Shown: positions 11,978 through 24,846, counted from the stretch's first letter. The stretch: DNA of 64,000 nt from Epiperipatus broadwayi (GCA_028023455.1 JAQFVV010006340.1:2401438-2465437), one strand, 5' to 3'. A program made the numbers and translations. Notes: a model not told the origin generated them from the letters alone.

Positions 11978-14900
11978 TGTAACCATATATTTTAGTATAA
12001 AATATATTAATTGATGTAACTGGTATAAAAATTTCTCTTTCTTCTTTTGGTGATTTGGTTGGCTTGATTCGCATTTGAACAGATTACTCTCTTATATTAT
12101 TTTAATAAATTTAAATTTGCTTCGTTCCATATGCTAATTCATATCAGAACGTTTAACTTTTAAAAATTTTTACAACACATTAAATTTTGGTAAAATATTA
12201 TTAAAAATAATAATATATTTTATTTATTTAAAGTAATCTTAAATTATTATTTCTATTGAATTAAAATAAAACCATTTGTTCAATTAAAATAAATTATTAA
12301 ATAAATACAGCAATTACGTATGCGTCTCAATGTAATAAAAGAAAAGAGCGCGAATTTAAAAAAAAAAATCGTCTGTTAGTTTTGCTTTTAGGGGGAGAAA
12401 GAAAAGAAATGGTAAAGGCAAATGGTGTAAATTTGCTGAGCTTATTTTGAAATAGTTAATAAGTAAATAGATTACCACAAAATTTGCTATAAACATAAAA
12501 TAACTTAGTGGTATCTAATTAAGATGAATCACTAAATTTAAAGGTCTGTTCAAGTCGACTGGCCAAGTGGATCGAATCACCAGTAATAATTTCCAATATT
12601 ACATTTTTAAAATGTCGAAGCTTCCCAGTTTAAGTTTGAAAGAATTAAATACAAGATTTTGGTATGTTTTGAAATATTTATTATTCTACAATTTGGAAAA
12701 AATTAAATAAGTATTTTAATTACAGAAGTTTTATGAATATGAGAATTTGTTTTTTTAAAAAGAAGAATTTTAAGTTAAAGTAAAGCGTTAAAGTTATCAA
12801 AATATTTTAATATTTCCGTTTTTTAAATTCTGATAAAATATAATATTGATTGATATTTAACTTTACAATGCTAGTAATATTTGCTAGTTAATTTGTTTAA
12901 CATTTGGATAATAAACATTCTTCAAATAATTAATCAAAGCTATTTTATAATTGTATCGTCGGTTTGAAATGAATAAATTAATTGTTGTAATTAGTATTCC
13001 TGGATTAACGCGTGGATAAACAAATACTTGCATGGATGTGATAAACTTGGAACATTTTTGATAGAGAAATGTAGAGATTAATAACTTTATGAAAAACATT
13101 TTCATTTAAATTCTGCGTATCATGTTTTAAAATTGTTTCATGTTTGGAGAGCCACGCAAAATCGTTAATCTAATATTGCTTATAATAACTAATCAAATGG
13201 ATAGAATTGCATGTATGGAATTTAACTACAGTTATAGCTATTACCTCGTATACTCATTATTCTACACATCGTACATGGATTCCACGGATCACATTAGGAG
13301 TTATAAAATGCTATGTAATCCAATTTGTGATACACACACCTACTCTAATTCATGTGTTGAACTATAAAATGCGATACGTTTAATTTAAATCATACACACA
13401 CCTGTTAAATTTTATGTATTTGATAAATAATTCATTGTTTTAATTTATAGTTATATGAACTTGCATGTGAAGTTCATAAGTTATGTTTTATTAAGTTTAA
13501 GTAATAGGGGTTGAATAAAATATTTATTCAAGAAAATAGCGCTTGCGGAAAAGCTTAAAAAGTACTAAATGAATTCATGAGACGTATTAATCTTTGTGGG
13601 GTATTTTGTTAGTCTTTCCAGATTTATATTCCTATACTAATATTACTTATATTATATTACACATGTTTTTACTTTAAGAAAAATAAATTAGTACATTAGT
13701 TGTCCTGATTAGCGTAACATTTATTATGCAAGAACCCACATTTGCTAGAGTTTTAATGTTTTTTGAATGATCAGAATAACTGAAGGGGATGATTTTGCAC
13801 TTTAATGTGAAGTAAACCGTAATGTTGTTTTAGAATGTAAAGGGCATTAATCTGTGCTGGTGGTTAATCCGCAGATTACTTTATTGCCATTTTGTATTTC
13901 ACACTCATTCTTGCGCTGGTGGTTAATCCGCGGAATGGTGTACTTGTACTTATTGCTTTATTATGGTGTATAAATCCACCAAAACGTTAGTGTTATATAA
14001 TTCCTCCGTGTAGATGAATACATCCACAGGAATATGTTTTGCTTCATAGATATAAGTTGGGCAAAGTATTTTAGTTAATTTGCTAAATCATCTTCTTTCA
14101 TTTTAAGCAGAATTTATAAGCTAGATCATCAACTTGTAGCAGGACATTCTATTCAAGTACTTCATAATAATTAACTGTTGGTTGATTATTATTTACCGGA
14201 GTGTAAGTTTAAATTATCACTTTATTAAATGATTGCATTGTAGTTAAATCCTACAGACATAGTATTATTTCTTATATTATTATAAGTTTGCTGTATGGAT
14301 TTATTGAATCTGGAAATGACGTTAAATATTTCATAAGTTAATGCTGAATTTAATAATTGTCTCAATATTCATTGTATCAAAATTGAAATATAAGGTATGA
14401 TTAGGTTCTTAAAACTATACCTATGAGATGTTATTGCAGAAAGTCGATGGAATTATGATTTATTTATTTTATTTGTTTATTTTTTTTAAATTATCACATT
14501 GGAATTAATTACTATTATTCATAATTTTGTAAATAAAAGTTGATTTATAATTAAACTTACTGTGCCGTTGCTATATGTGTCATTCATAAATCAGAAATCA
14601 TAAACCTTGGATAGAGCATACACTGAAATACATACTATCGTCAACATGATATAAGAGTTTATTAATATTTTTGAGAAAACATTAAGATGCTTTTCGTCTT
14701 TGGTAGTTTATGATTGGTAAGGTACAATAAAATCCCATTTACCTTTTCCATCATTTTGGCTTTGCGTAGTTGATTCTAGTATAAAATCATAAATGAATTA
14801 TTAAACTTGTAAACAGATTTACCAAATAATGATATGATTAAATATCTTTACTTAACGTTTTTAAATTGTCATTCGTCAATACAATAAGAGTCTCAATGAT

Positions 14901-15459
14901 ATATTAAATTATAAAAGAACCCAAGTATTCATGTTTATTAATTGCAAAGCTTTACCTGGACTAGCATCTGTATTAGAAATCATATAGATGGTATAAAATT
15001 TCATAATTTTATATAATTCCACAAATTATGCCATCTTGTACATGGTCGGCCATCGGGTCTCGTACAATAAAAATTGCAAATTAGGGTTGAAAATAATAAC
15101 ATTACACTTATAATTTGATTAAAGTATCTTATCATAATACTATAGTAGTTCTTCGCGGTACACCCTGGCTGCGACAATTAAATCATAAAAGTTTAGGTTA
15201 TATCATTAATTTGGTCTGTAGTAAGTTGCCCCAGATGTTGATTGTGGTCTTTTGTGCATAAAATAGATAGCATGATATGCTTTTGGATACAGCTCTTAAT
15301 AGCTGATAATGTGCAACGGGAATTGATCAGTGATAGAAGTTATGATTCTTAATGCATTTGCGTTATGTAGTTGGGACCACGCAATTTACGGTTACAATTT
15401 ATAGTGCCGCAACAAGTACGGCATGATGGGTAGTGTAGGGGCACGGAAGGTTGGTTACA
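11978..15459 (+). mobile_element. Repeat family A, copy 2
   Basis: It begins TGTAACC and ends GGTTACA, followed immediately by a (TA)n tract. It is collinear with copy 1 throughout, for example the ATGGATAGAATTGCATGTAT stretch near 13197 and 2635. It is about 100 bp shorter, mainly because it lacks the extra terminal GGTTAC units. The paired GC-rich box is kept at 13856-13872 and 13915-13931. The frames of 73 and 75 codons that fall inside are not conserved in copy 1 and are not genes. Confidence 0.75.
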
Positions 15460-17518
15460 ATATATATATATATATAATATTTAAATATATGAATACAATA
15501 TTTAAATATATGTATATCATCTATACTAAACTTAATGTAATTATAATGGACTTAAATTTGAACTTTCAGGCTTCCTACACCTATCCAATATATCTTACAC
15601 AACTGATACGCATGACAACATATATGTGAAAAAGATAAATGAATTCCAATATACATACTTCATGCTGAAACAGCACTCATCAGTTGGTTCAGATTACCAT
15701 CTCCTACATATATACAGTGTTCAGTTTATATGTATATATAATTGATTCACTTTTTACTTTTATTTAATTGTTTATTTTTAAAAAAAAATACTCATTTTAG
15801 AGTATATCAATATTAAAGATTTGTACTTTTATATCAAGTTATAATTGATAATTAAATTAGAGATAATTAAAGCACATAATTATAAGAAGCAGTCAGGTTA
15901 AAATTTATGTTTATTATTGCAAATGTAAGTCTATAGATATCAAAAGATGCAAGAATAGGTGGATTTGTTCTATTGCTGACCATTTTCAACAATCCAATTG
16001 ACCCCTAAGATGCATTTTGTGCTAAACTAGCACTCATCAGTTGGTCAAGATGATTATCTCTCACATACTTTTTTATTATATGAACAATATTTATCTATAT
16101 TAAATAATTACATTTTTAATTACAAGTGTCAAATTAACCCAACCCACATCTTTGACACCATTTATGTTTTATGTTATTTATTTGACACCATTCCTATTTT
16201 ATTGTTGCTTTATTTATATGAATTTAAAAAAATATGTAAACATACTGAGGTTAGTTAATATATTTATAAAGATATTACAAGTGGGAGAAAAAATGTGAAT
16301 AGCTCCATGTGTTTAAGTGGTTAATTTTAAAAAATATGATATATTAATATTTAATTGAATCTTGAAATTTATATATATGGTAGAGACAATCTCTAGTTTA
16401 GTAAATGATTAATAATAATCATTATTATATTTATCTAAAATGGATGGTGTCAAAATATGGATTGAGTTAATTTGATACTTATATTTCAAAATGCAATTAA
16501 TTAATAGATTTTAAATGGATTCAGTTGATTGCTTTCTCATAATCAGCTATTATAATGAAGTCTTTTTATAGTATTATTATAAGCATTTATTATAATAAAT
16601 ATTATATTTGCTTTAAAAATGAAGAGTATTTATTCCCACTTAGATTACAAGTTACATGAAATATTGCTAAATCCAAAAGAAAAGGCATAAAAACTTATAT
16701 TACACTAGCTAAAGTCAAATTAATTTGACTTTTACAAAACAAAGACATACCTAAGATAGGAAACAAAAACTTGTCTGATGACAAAAATATATGCAATTAA
16801 GCCATTTAAAAATTTATAGTGGCAGTCATAGCTGGCTTATCTAATTTTAATAAGTATACCTTTTGTTATTCTGATATGCAAAGTCGAGATAACATTACCA
16901 TATTATATTTATATTATAGCATCCCATCACATATCTTTTAGAAATAAAAATGATCTGATTGTATCAGATTTTATTCACACACTTAATACATAATTATACT
17001 AAATAAAAAATGTATACTAATAACTAAAAGTTCCGGATTTATTATATGTTAATCTTAGGAGGTATACAAAAAAAAAGTGGGAAGAGATGCCAAATTTTGT
17101 TGTTGGGTTTTAGAAAGAAAAGAAAATGTTTTGTTATATGAAAAACTTTTATATCCTTATTATAATGAACTTTGGGATCATTTTAACTGGCAAAAAACTC
17201 TGTGTAATATGATTACAAAATCCAGTTGCTTAGAATCATACAGCTAAAATGGAAACCTATGCAATAGTTGAAAATCTCATTATGATAAAATGAAAAAATA
17301 TAATTAGTGACTAGTCAAATAAACTTCTGCAGATAATTTTACTTCTCCTCTTTCACAAGACTTCTATCTGTCTATCATGAATGCATAATCCTGATGTATC
17401 ACTATTTATTTGAAAAAAAAAAATACTTTCAATAAATCTTTAACTGCACAAAACTGTCTTATAGATTAATTTCTTAAAAAGAAAATTGAAACTATATTTC
17501 CTTTATATAGTCAAAAAG
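15460..17518. other. AT-rich DNA with small repeats
   Basis: A (TA)n tract follows repeat A. A GCACTCATCAGTTGGT word and its surroundings occur near 15671 and again near 16030, a diverged duplication about 360 bp apart. A small TIR element (16124-16480) is listed separately. No gene is supported. Confidence 0.55.
16124..16480. mobile_element. Small TIR element (MITE-like), 357 bp
   Basis: The left end AAGTGTCAAATTAAC and its neighbourhood (about 38 bp, to 16163) return inverted at 16442-16480 with a handful of mismatches. The interior is AT-rich and non-coding. I could not fix a target duplication, so the superfamily is open. Confidence 0.55.
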
Positions 17519-17627
17519 GGTAGTAGTTTGGAGACCATACTGCCGCCATCAGATGGCACTGTGACACCACAAACAACTGGCCTGAAAATTAGAAGTGATA
17601 TTTTTTTTTACAAAAGTGGCTGAAAAT

Positions 17628-18090
17628 CGACAAATAAAAATGCCTAAGGCAAAATATGTACAGCAAATACATCGAAAACTACAAATTATACAAAAAACAC
17701 AAAAAAATGCTAAAAAATTCAAATTAAAAAAAAACCATTAAAATATGATCAAGAGCTACCCCCCCACTTAAATCAACAAATAAAAATGCCTCAGACAATA
17801 TATGTCTGTCAAATACATTGAAAACTACAAATTATAAAAAAAACAAGAAAATGGAAAAAATTCAAATAATAAAACCAAAAACCATTAAAATACAAAAAAA
17901 AAGATACCCCCCCCTAAAATCAAAATTTCTTCACTTAAATTGACAAATAAAAATGCCTCAGACAATATATGTCCGTCAAATACATCGAAAACTACAAATT
18001 ATAAAAAAAAAAAAGAAAATGCTAAAAAATTCAAATAATAAAACAAAAAAAACATGAAAATACAATCAAGAGATACCCCCTCCCCTAAAA
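17628..18090 (+). repeat. Tandem A-rich subrepeats of the left arm (three units)
   Basis: Units starting at about 17628, 17774 and 17941 each contain ACAAATAAAAATGCCT, then ACTACAAATTAT, then an AAAATTCAAAT stretch, and end in a C-run (TACCCCCCC). The period is about 146-167 bp. The right arm has the same units in reverse orientation at about 26635-26960 and 27170-27335. Confidence 0.8.
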
Positions 18091-18405
18091 TCAGAAAATT
18101 CACGAAGAAGCATGGTGGATAAAGAGCAGAAAATATGAAAAGATTAAATTATTTACATTCAACATAAATATGCATCTAAGTTCAAATTGAAAAGCAATTA
18201 ATTGTTCTCTGGCTTTCAAATTACTGCATATTTAAATTGAGCAGTAATATTTAAATAATCAAAAAACAATCTTCAAAAAATAATTACCAAATCCTCACCC
18301 AACTAATCAAATTATAACAAAATATGGCAACCATGGAGTAACTTTTCTAAAATGTACTAAATCTTATCAATATTCAAAAATTATTTAAGTAACAGATATA
18401 ACAAT

Positions 18406-18423
18406 AACTCATAACACAGATTA
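18406..18423 (+). other. Target-site duplication, left copy, of the LINE
   Basis: AACTCATAACACAGATTA here matches 25006-25023 at 17 of 18 positions. The two copies bracket the LINE exactly. The same word is part of the arm repeat. Confidence 0.8.
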
Positions 18424-18593
18424 GTTTTAAAAGAATTTTATTTAGGGAAGAATATTGGTTTTTTAATACATTAATTTTTTATAGTACATTGACAAAATAT
18501 GAGTCTATAATGTCACTACTGGGTTGGTAGTCGATGATTTATGAAAATATTAATCCAGGGTATGGAATAAATCCTGTGGTTTATAGATTGTTG

Positions 18594-21500
18594 TCATAAG
18601 CTATTTGGAAATGTATTGGGCTTTGGAATTTGGAATAGATTCCAGGTTTCTTCAAATAAAAATTTGGAGGAAAGGATCATGTCTTTATTTTTGATTTTGT
18701 TTAAGAGAGAAATGAATAGACTGTTTGGGTCTGGTGGAGGATTTGTGAATACTAATTTGCATCTCACATTCCAGATAGAGTGGGTGAGAAATACTGACAT
18801 TCTTATAATTGGAAATTGTTTACTTTGTAGAGATTCTTTTAGCAAGAGGATTCTGTAAATATCAGTTTTACTGTTTTGGAAAATTAAAAGTTTGATACTA
18901 CCAAGTCCGGTACATGAGCGAATTATGTGGTCAAATGTCTCATCATGCCTCTTGCAGATTGGGCAGATAGGGTCAATGTTGTTAAGAAATCTCTTGTGGT
19001 GGAGGAACCAGTTGGTATGCATGGCTCCCAGATTTACTTTTACTAGGTAGTTTAAAAATTTAGGCTCTAAAGCTAAGAACTTGAATATTGAAGTAATTCT
19101 ATGATTAGTGATGCCAAGCATTGGCAACATTGAGTTGATTTCAGGGTTGATTTTATGGTGGGCTTCCCAGATGGTGATTTTTGTATTATATGGATTTTGT
19201 AAAGTAGATGTAAATTGATTGAGAAGCTGGAGAACCTGGTCTAGCCAGCATTTTTGAGGAGGAGGTCTGTCCGTCGGTTGAACGGCCTCTGAAATATTGA
19301 AGGAATCATGTTTTTGTAAGAGGTTATGAATTAATGTGTGAGATTTTTGAAAGATAATTGAGGGGATGGAGTGAAAGGACATCCCGTTAGATTTGCGATG
19401 GTATTGCATCCTTGTCATGCTTATAGACGTTGTACTGTTTTTCCAAAAGAGTTTAGCACATAGACTATTGATTTTTTTGGTAAAGGCTTTTGTTGCTGTC
19501 ATGATGGGGAGGTAGTATGCAATCTTGGACATGACTTTCATGTTCAGTAGCGCTACTTTTCCCTGTATGGAGAGATACACCCTGGAAAGGGATTGAATAA
19601 TCTGGGATGTGGAATTGATTAAGGAGTTCTGTAGTTTTTTTGACATGGCTGTTTGAGACATGGAGATAGGGAAGCCAAGAAAGTCCTGGGGCTCAGCTAG
19701 AAATCTAGATGAGACTTTCTTTCCCGATACAATTTTCCAAGATGAAGATTTGTTGGAGTTAAATTTGAGTTGTGAATCACGGGCAAATTTATCCAAAATC
19801 TTGTAGAGTGTTGGGAGATGTTTTTGAGATGGTAGTATTACGGGGACATCATCCATATATGCAAACAACTTGAAGGATTTTTTGATGCGAGGAATGAATA
19901 CTCCAGTGAATGAGATTTCTATATCTCTCAACAGGGGGTTGAGATAGTATATAAAAAGGATAGCACTCAATGGAGATCCTTGAGGAATAGACAGGTCGGG
20001 GGAGAACCCATCTGTGTAGAATCCATCTAAGGAGATGTGAATTAGCCTATTGTAGAGAAGATTCTCCAGAATCTGTATAATATGAGAAGGAATGTTGAGG
20101 TCTTTTAGAAGAGTAAGAAGTGTGTGAATATTGATCGAGTCAAAAGCCTCTGTTATGTCTAGCTGGACTGCAATGGGTTTTGATAAGCGATTAGATCTAA
20201 TATGATCAAGGAGAATCTTGACTTCACCCATTGCTGTCAGGGCTGAAGATCCTTTTCTTGCATATTGTGACTGAACAATATTGTCTAAAAATTTTTGCTG
20301 GATTTTCTCTTTAATTACACCTTCGATAACTTTGATTAAAATTGGTGTCATGGAGATAGGCCTTATGTTATGGATGTTGGTTGGATCTTTGTTCTTCTTG
20401 ATGAATGGCACTAAGGCAATCGGGTAGAGATTATTTATTTCCCTTCTTTTAGTGGATAGATGATTGATCATGTTCATCATGATTGGGATAGCAAAGTTAT
20501 CAAGGTGGGAAATTAGAAATCTTGGTATAGCATGCATCCCGGGATGAACACTGTCAGAAAGTGCTGATAGATGGTTTTTAAGATCAGCTGCTGTTATGCC
20601 ATGGTTTATAGCAGATGGGTGATCCAGCCATTCACTGATAGTCTTTGGAAAATTATTTTGAAGTCGGTTTTTGAAGTGAAGACCAATGTGTTCAATCATG
20701 TGATGACCAGTGACATAGTTTCCATTGACAATAAGGGAGGTTGGAGTGTTAAGTTTTTTCCTAGCTCCCAATGCCCATCGCAAATATCCCCGAGTCCAGC
20801 AGTGTTGGGTAGTAAGAAAGTTTTGTGATCTTTTAATAGAAATATACTCCGCAATAGCCATCTGTTTTTCCTTATACTGATGTTTTAGTGATAGAAGGTG
20901 TTTGATATGATCTGGTTCAGTTGAGCATGTCTTTATTTTATTATTGATTTGGTCAAGCTCATTCATAAGCGTAGATGGCCCTTTGTTGTTTCTAGTATAG
21001 TGAGCAATCAAGGAATGGATTATCCCAATGAAGGCGAACCACGCCTCTTCTGGGGGCCTTTTTAGTAGGTTGATTTTGTGGAAGAGGATGTATGCTTCAG
21101 ATACAATGGCTTCAGTCATGGAAGCTTTAGTTAACATTCTGATTGACCGGTTGAGAAAGGATGAGGAGTAGTTGGTTAGTTGCAGTGTGGTGATAATAGC
21201 ATGATGGTCAGAGAAGGGAACAGGTTGAAGAGTAGCTTCCAGACAATGATGGAGTTCAGAGGTGTAGAACATCAGATCTATTAATGTATGATACCTTTTG
21301 GTGTAGTAAGAATAGGCGTTATGAGGAAAGAAGCCCCTGCCATTAATAAAGTGTCTGTTGAGCAAGTGAAGATACTTGTTTGTAAAGTGATCATAGGAGA
21401 CGTTGAAGTCCCCAAAGAGGAGTGCTGGGGAGTTGTTGTTGGCTGTTATCATATTTATAGTGTTTATGATCCGAAGGAATATTGCATGGCTATTGGGGAT

Positions 21501-21841
21501 GTAGACATAAAATGCATTGATTATACTATTGCCATAGGTTAGGTTGGCACAGATAAGGTTCTTATCTTGGTAGATGATCTTAAACTTGTTAGGGGGTGTT
21601 TGTTATTTATTAAGATACCTACGCCTTCAGTAGCTGTAAGGTTGACTGTTAGATATGTATAGCCAAGCTTGTTAAGCTCAGTTAAAATGAGGCTATTGGA
21701 CTTTTGGTGATATTTGGTTTTGCCCATAAACATAATGTGGGGGGTAAACGAATTAAACCAATGTCTTATGGCATGTACTCGTGTAAGCGAATTAATGCCT
21801 CTGACATTAACTCCAGCTATCTGGCAAGAGACCTTAGTCAT
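18594..21841 (-). pseudogene. LINE ORF2: APE endonuclease and reverse transcriptase, one frameshift
   Basis: The ORF2 ATG (21841-21839) lies inside the end of ORF1, sharing the 8 bases ATGACTAA with the ORF1 stop, which suggests termination-reinitiation. The frame is broken near 21600 at a short C-run. Beyond that it is open for about 1,000 codons to 18594. Endonuclease signatures are GDFN, LIDLMF and SDHHA (about residues 13-85 counted from 21452). Reverse transcriptase signatures are LDITEAFDS (motif A, around 432), PQGSPLS (motif B, around 489) and YMDD (motif C, around 531). A CX2CX8HX4C motif lies near residue 834. All three catalytic aspartates are present, so the damage is limited to the frameshift. 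The enzyme would nick target DNA and prime reverse transcription from it (target-primed reverse transcription). Total length near 1,080 codons is normal for an APE LINE. Confidence 0.85.
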
Positions 21842-23696
21842 AAGCTGGGGATTGGTCAGAGTCTACCACCAGAGGAATTTTGAGTTGAGCGCTGTTTTGG
21901 TTATTAAATCTCAAAGACTCGGATAGGATTTCATCTTTAGAAAACTCATCCTTCGAGTAGATTTGAGAGTTAGGCAAAATAGAATTAGCAATTTTCCATT
22001 TTTTTTTTGAAGTATGGGACTTAGAGGTTTCCTTGGACTTAATGTTATGGTAATGATTGGATGACTGTGTTAATGAATACTCATCCTCTGAGCTGGATCC
22101 ATTCAAGCGAGTGGATTTTTTCCTAGTGGAAGTTGTATAGCTAGTTAGGTCCATCTCAGTTTCAGTGTCTGATGAGTTGATCGAAGGAGAAGGTGAAATT
22201 TTAATGGGAATATGGTGATCTTTATTATTCCTGTGGTTAGCAGGATGATGCGTCTGAGATGTGTCTGCATGGCTGGATGTGTTTTTGGAGCCCTTGGGAT
22301 GGTTGGATGTGGTGTGATCCTGATTCAATCTGCCATGTTGGTTTTGTAGCAATGAATCATCCCTAGAATTATCTTTAGACCTGTATGACTTAAGGTTGAT
22401 AAAAGGTGTTTGCGTTCTTGGAGACTTTGATGTTTCTGTGACTTCGGGATTGTAGGTGTGGGCCTTAAGAGAAGATGAGTTCTGTGGACTGTCTGACACT
22501 TCAGCAGTTTGAGTATGTTTTGGCAGAGATCTGGCTGATAAACCATTTGTTGGGGTGGGCGCAGTTTCGATTCTGTATGATTTTCTTTCAGTTGTTTTAG
22601 ATTGATCTGATTCTATATTATGTGTAAAGGTTTGAGGTGAAAGTACAGAGGTTTTTTTATTTTGAAGATTTGTTATATCTGTTGAGTTGTTGGGGCTTTT
22701 CTTGCATCTATGTAGTCGGGTTTTTTTTGTGCCACATGTGTTACAGATCTTGGCTAGACAATCTTTTATTAGGTGGGTTCTTTGACCACAGGAGAAGCAC
22801 TGTGGTTTTACACCCAGAAAAGATATAATCATGGCAGAGTTTCTAAGTCTTATTATGGTGGGAATATCTGTGGGATTTGTTTCTTTCTTCAAGTGAAGTT
22901 CAAATGTGGCTGTGTTAGAGAGGAAGTGGAGGCCGGATCTTTCATCCGGTAAGTAATTGAATTTGTGAATTCTACCAAAAGGAAGAAGGATTTCTTGAAG
23001 TTGAGGCTCCCCAAGTCCCATGACACAGTTTTTGATTTTGCCATAGAGGGTGGAAGCTCGGTTAATATCCACATAACATAAGAATTTGTTATCTAAAGTT
23101 TTAAAAGCACTTTTGAAGTTATTGCGACTAGCCCAGTTTTTAAATTCTAGAGCAATGTATCGATCATTTGGATGGTAAAGAATGCGGTGAATTTCTTCTC
23201 CCATATTGTTTTGTTTGATTGTGTTGCATAAGGAATCAATTGGGAATTTGAAAAGCGAGCAATTGGGATCGGTAGTCGCTAGTATTAGACTTTTGTCGCT
23301 GCTATAGTCAGCAAGCGATTTGAGTAGCTTGAGCGGGATGGTTTGATTGAAACGAATCGTAAGATCTGTATATTGATTATCATTAAAGTTAGATACTGAG
23401 AATGTATCTGAAATTGGGGTTAAATGGGTGTCAGAAAAGGTGTCTGTGGATTGCTCCATTAAATCTATTATCATCGATTCAGGTGTCTCATTATTAGTTA
23501 AGGAAGCTTCATGCAGTTGATTACCGAGTGCATGCGGTAAATTATTCATCATAATTGTGTTTGGGTTAAGCTGGTGTAAGATGCCTGTTTTAGTAATGTT
23601 GGCATAAGACGGCTTAACATATTGATTTATAATGTGATTTGAATCAGTAGGGGGAATTTTGAATTTACTATGTGCATTATTAGACGTAGAAATCAT
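21834..23696 (-). CDS. LINE ORF1, main open segment with CCHC zinc knuckle
   Basis: This is a 620-codon frame on the same strand, immediately upstream of ORF2. The middle of the protein carries a canonical zinc knuckle CFSCGQRTHLIKDC (CX2CX4HX4C, about residues 299-312), followed at once by a second Cys/His cluster (CNTCG...HRC). The C-terminal third is rich in Ser, Thr, His, Lys and Asn and appears disordered. ORF1 proteins of APE LINEs bind the element RNA and form the ribonucleoprotein particle. The frame stays open upstream of the listed ATG to about 23950. The true start is therefore probably farther 5' and this is only the larger part of ORF1. No coiled coil is obvious. Confidence 0.75.
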   Translation of the reverse strand: MISTSNNAHSKFKIPPTDSNHIINQYVKPSYANITKTGILHQLNPNTIMMNNLPHALGNQLHEASLTNNETPESMIIDLMEQSTDTFSDTHLTPISDTFSVSNFNDNQYTDLTIRFNQTIPLKLLKSLADYSSDKSLILATTDPNCSLFKFPIDSLCNTIKQNNMGEEIHRILYHPNDRYIALEFKNWASRNNFKSAFKTLDNKFLCYVDINRASTLYGKIKNCVMGLGEPQLQEILLPFGRIHKFNYLPDERSGLHFLSNTATFELHLKKETNPTDIPTIIRLRNSAMIISFLGVKPQCFSCGQRTHLIKDCLAKICNTCGTKKTRLHRCKKSPNNSTDITNLQNKKTSVLSPQTFTHNIESDQSKTTERKSYRIETAPTPTNGLSARSLPKHTQTAEVSDSPQNSSSLKAHTYNPEVTETSKSPRTQTPFINLKSYRSKDNSRDDSLLQNQHGRLNQDHTTSNHPKGSKNTSSHADTSQTHHPANHRNNKDHHIPIKISPSPSINSSDTETEMDLTSYTTSTRKKSTRLNGSSSEDEYSLTQSSNHYHNIKSKETSKSHTSKKKWKIANSILPNSQIYSKDEFSKDEILSESLRFNNQNSAQLKIPLVVDSDQSPAYD

Positions 23697-23920
23697 TACG
23701 GTCGATGATTTAACATTATTATTTTTTGTTTGTAGGGTATTAGGGGGCCTTGTATCAAGCGCCTCTATCAGGGAGTTGTGAAGTTCGGGAACATCTTCGT
23801 TATCTCCTGGGATTTGACAACAAATGTTATTTTGGGGAGTTTTAATAGTTTGTACATTACATTTTGGTTGTGGTATTAAATGGTTAATGTTTGTTTCTGA
23901 GTCTGATTGGAGATATATGT

Positions 23921-24846
23921 CTAGTTCAGGAAAATCATTTTTTGTGCCAAAGAAAATTCGTCAGCTGGCTTAGTGTTATACGTTAGGCTCCGGACTTTTG
24001 TCACTTCTGAATTGATGTTACTTTCAAATTTATCTAAATTAATGTTATTATTTTGGATTATTTTTCTAATAAATGGGGGTTTAGATGATTGTAAATTAAT
24101 ATTAGAGTCTTTTGGTAGATTTAAATTCAGATTAAAGGAGGAGTTGGCTGAAATCTCCGTCTCGAATTCTGATGATGCAACACTTGCTTCGCTGTCAGAG
24201 GTAGGATTTTTTTTTCTATTTTTTTTTATTCTGGGGATAAATGATTGAGAAGTAGGCATGCTAGGTATATTATGAGTTATCGAATTTAAGTAGGAATCTC
24301 CAAGTTGCTCAGAGGGGAGGACATTAGTATCTTGTATATGTTTTTCATATTTATTAGCATTGTTAACATGATCAGGAGCCTCTTTAGCGTTATGTTTAGG
24401 GTCCGCATTATTGTACTATGGGTTTGGTCAATATACGTGATATTTGGTTTATTAATTGTGTGTAATTCTTGGTTACAATTGTTATCTTGATTTGGTAAAT
24501 AATCATTAGGATCATCATTTAGGGGGTCTTGAGAATTTCCAAGTATGCATTCATTAGGCTTTTCGTTATTAGTGTTTGTAGTTAGGCTCTGGTTTACGTT
24601 GTTTGCGGAAATTTCTACTTCGTACATCATATTCTGAGTATTATTAATGCTTTTAGTGGAATTTTGATTATTCCTTTTAGATTTTGGGGTCTTGAGTTGC
24701 GATTTACTTTTATTATGGCTGAGGGATTTGATTTTGGCCGAATTTGGCAAATTTTTAGCTTCGCGATTGTCTATAATGGCTGAGTTTTTATTCTGCTCAT
24801 TTTTTTTTGAACTTTTTGAAATCAAGGACTTTTTCCTTAAATCCAT
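23921..24846 (-). pseudogene. LINE ORF1, 5' part in shifted frames
   Basis: Coding-like sequence continues 5' of the main ORF1 segment in two other frames. One runs from an ATG at 24846 to about 24410, and the next from about 24410 to about 23940. Each join needs a single-base shift, and reading continues plausibly across both. The residues are Asn/Lys/Ser-rich and of low complexity, similar to the N-terminal style of the main segment. If the joins are right, the ancestral ORF1 had about 1,000 codons, which is long for a LINE ORF1. An alternative is a separate short upstream ORF. Confidence 0.5.

Noticed and set aside
12884-13367. Two frames of about 75 codons inside repeat A copy 2
   Set aside because: The matching stretches of copy 1 contain stops and shifts, so there is no conserved coding.
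1415-15459. The two repeat A copies as LTRs of a single 14 kb retrotransposon
   Set aside because: The 7 kb between them has no PBS, PPT or pol-like sequence, and each copy has (TA)n on both sides.
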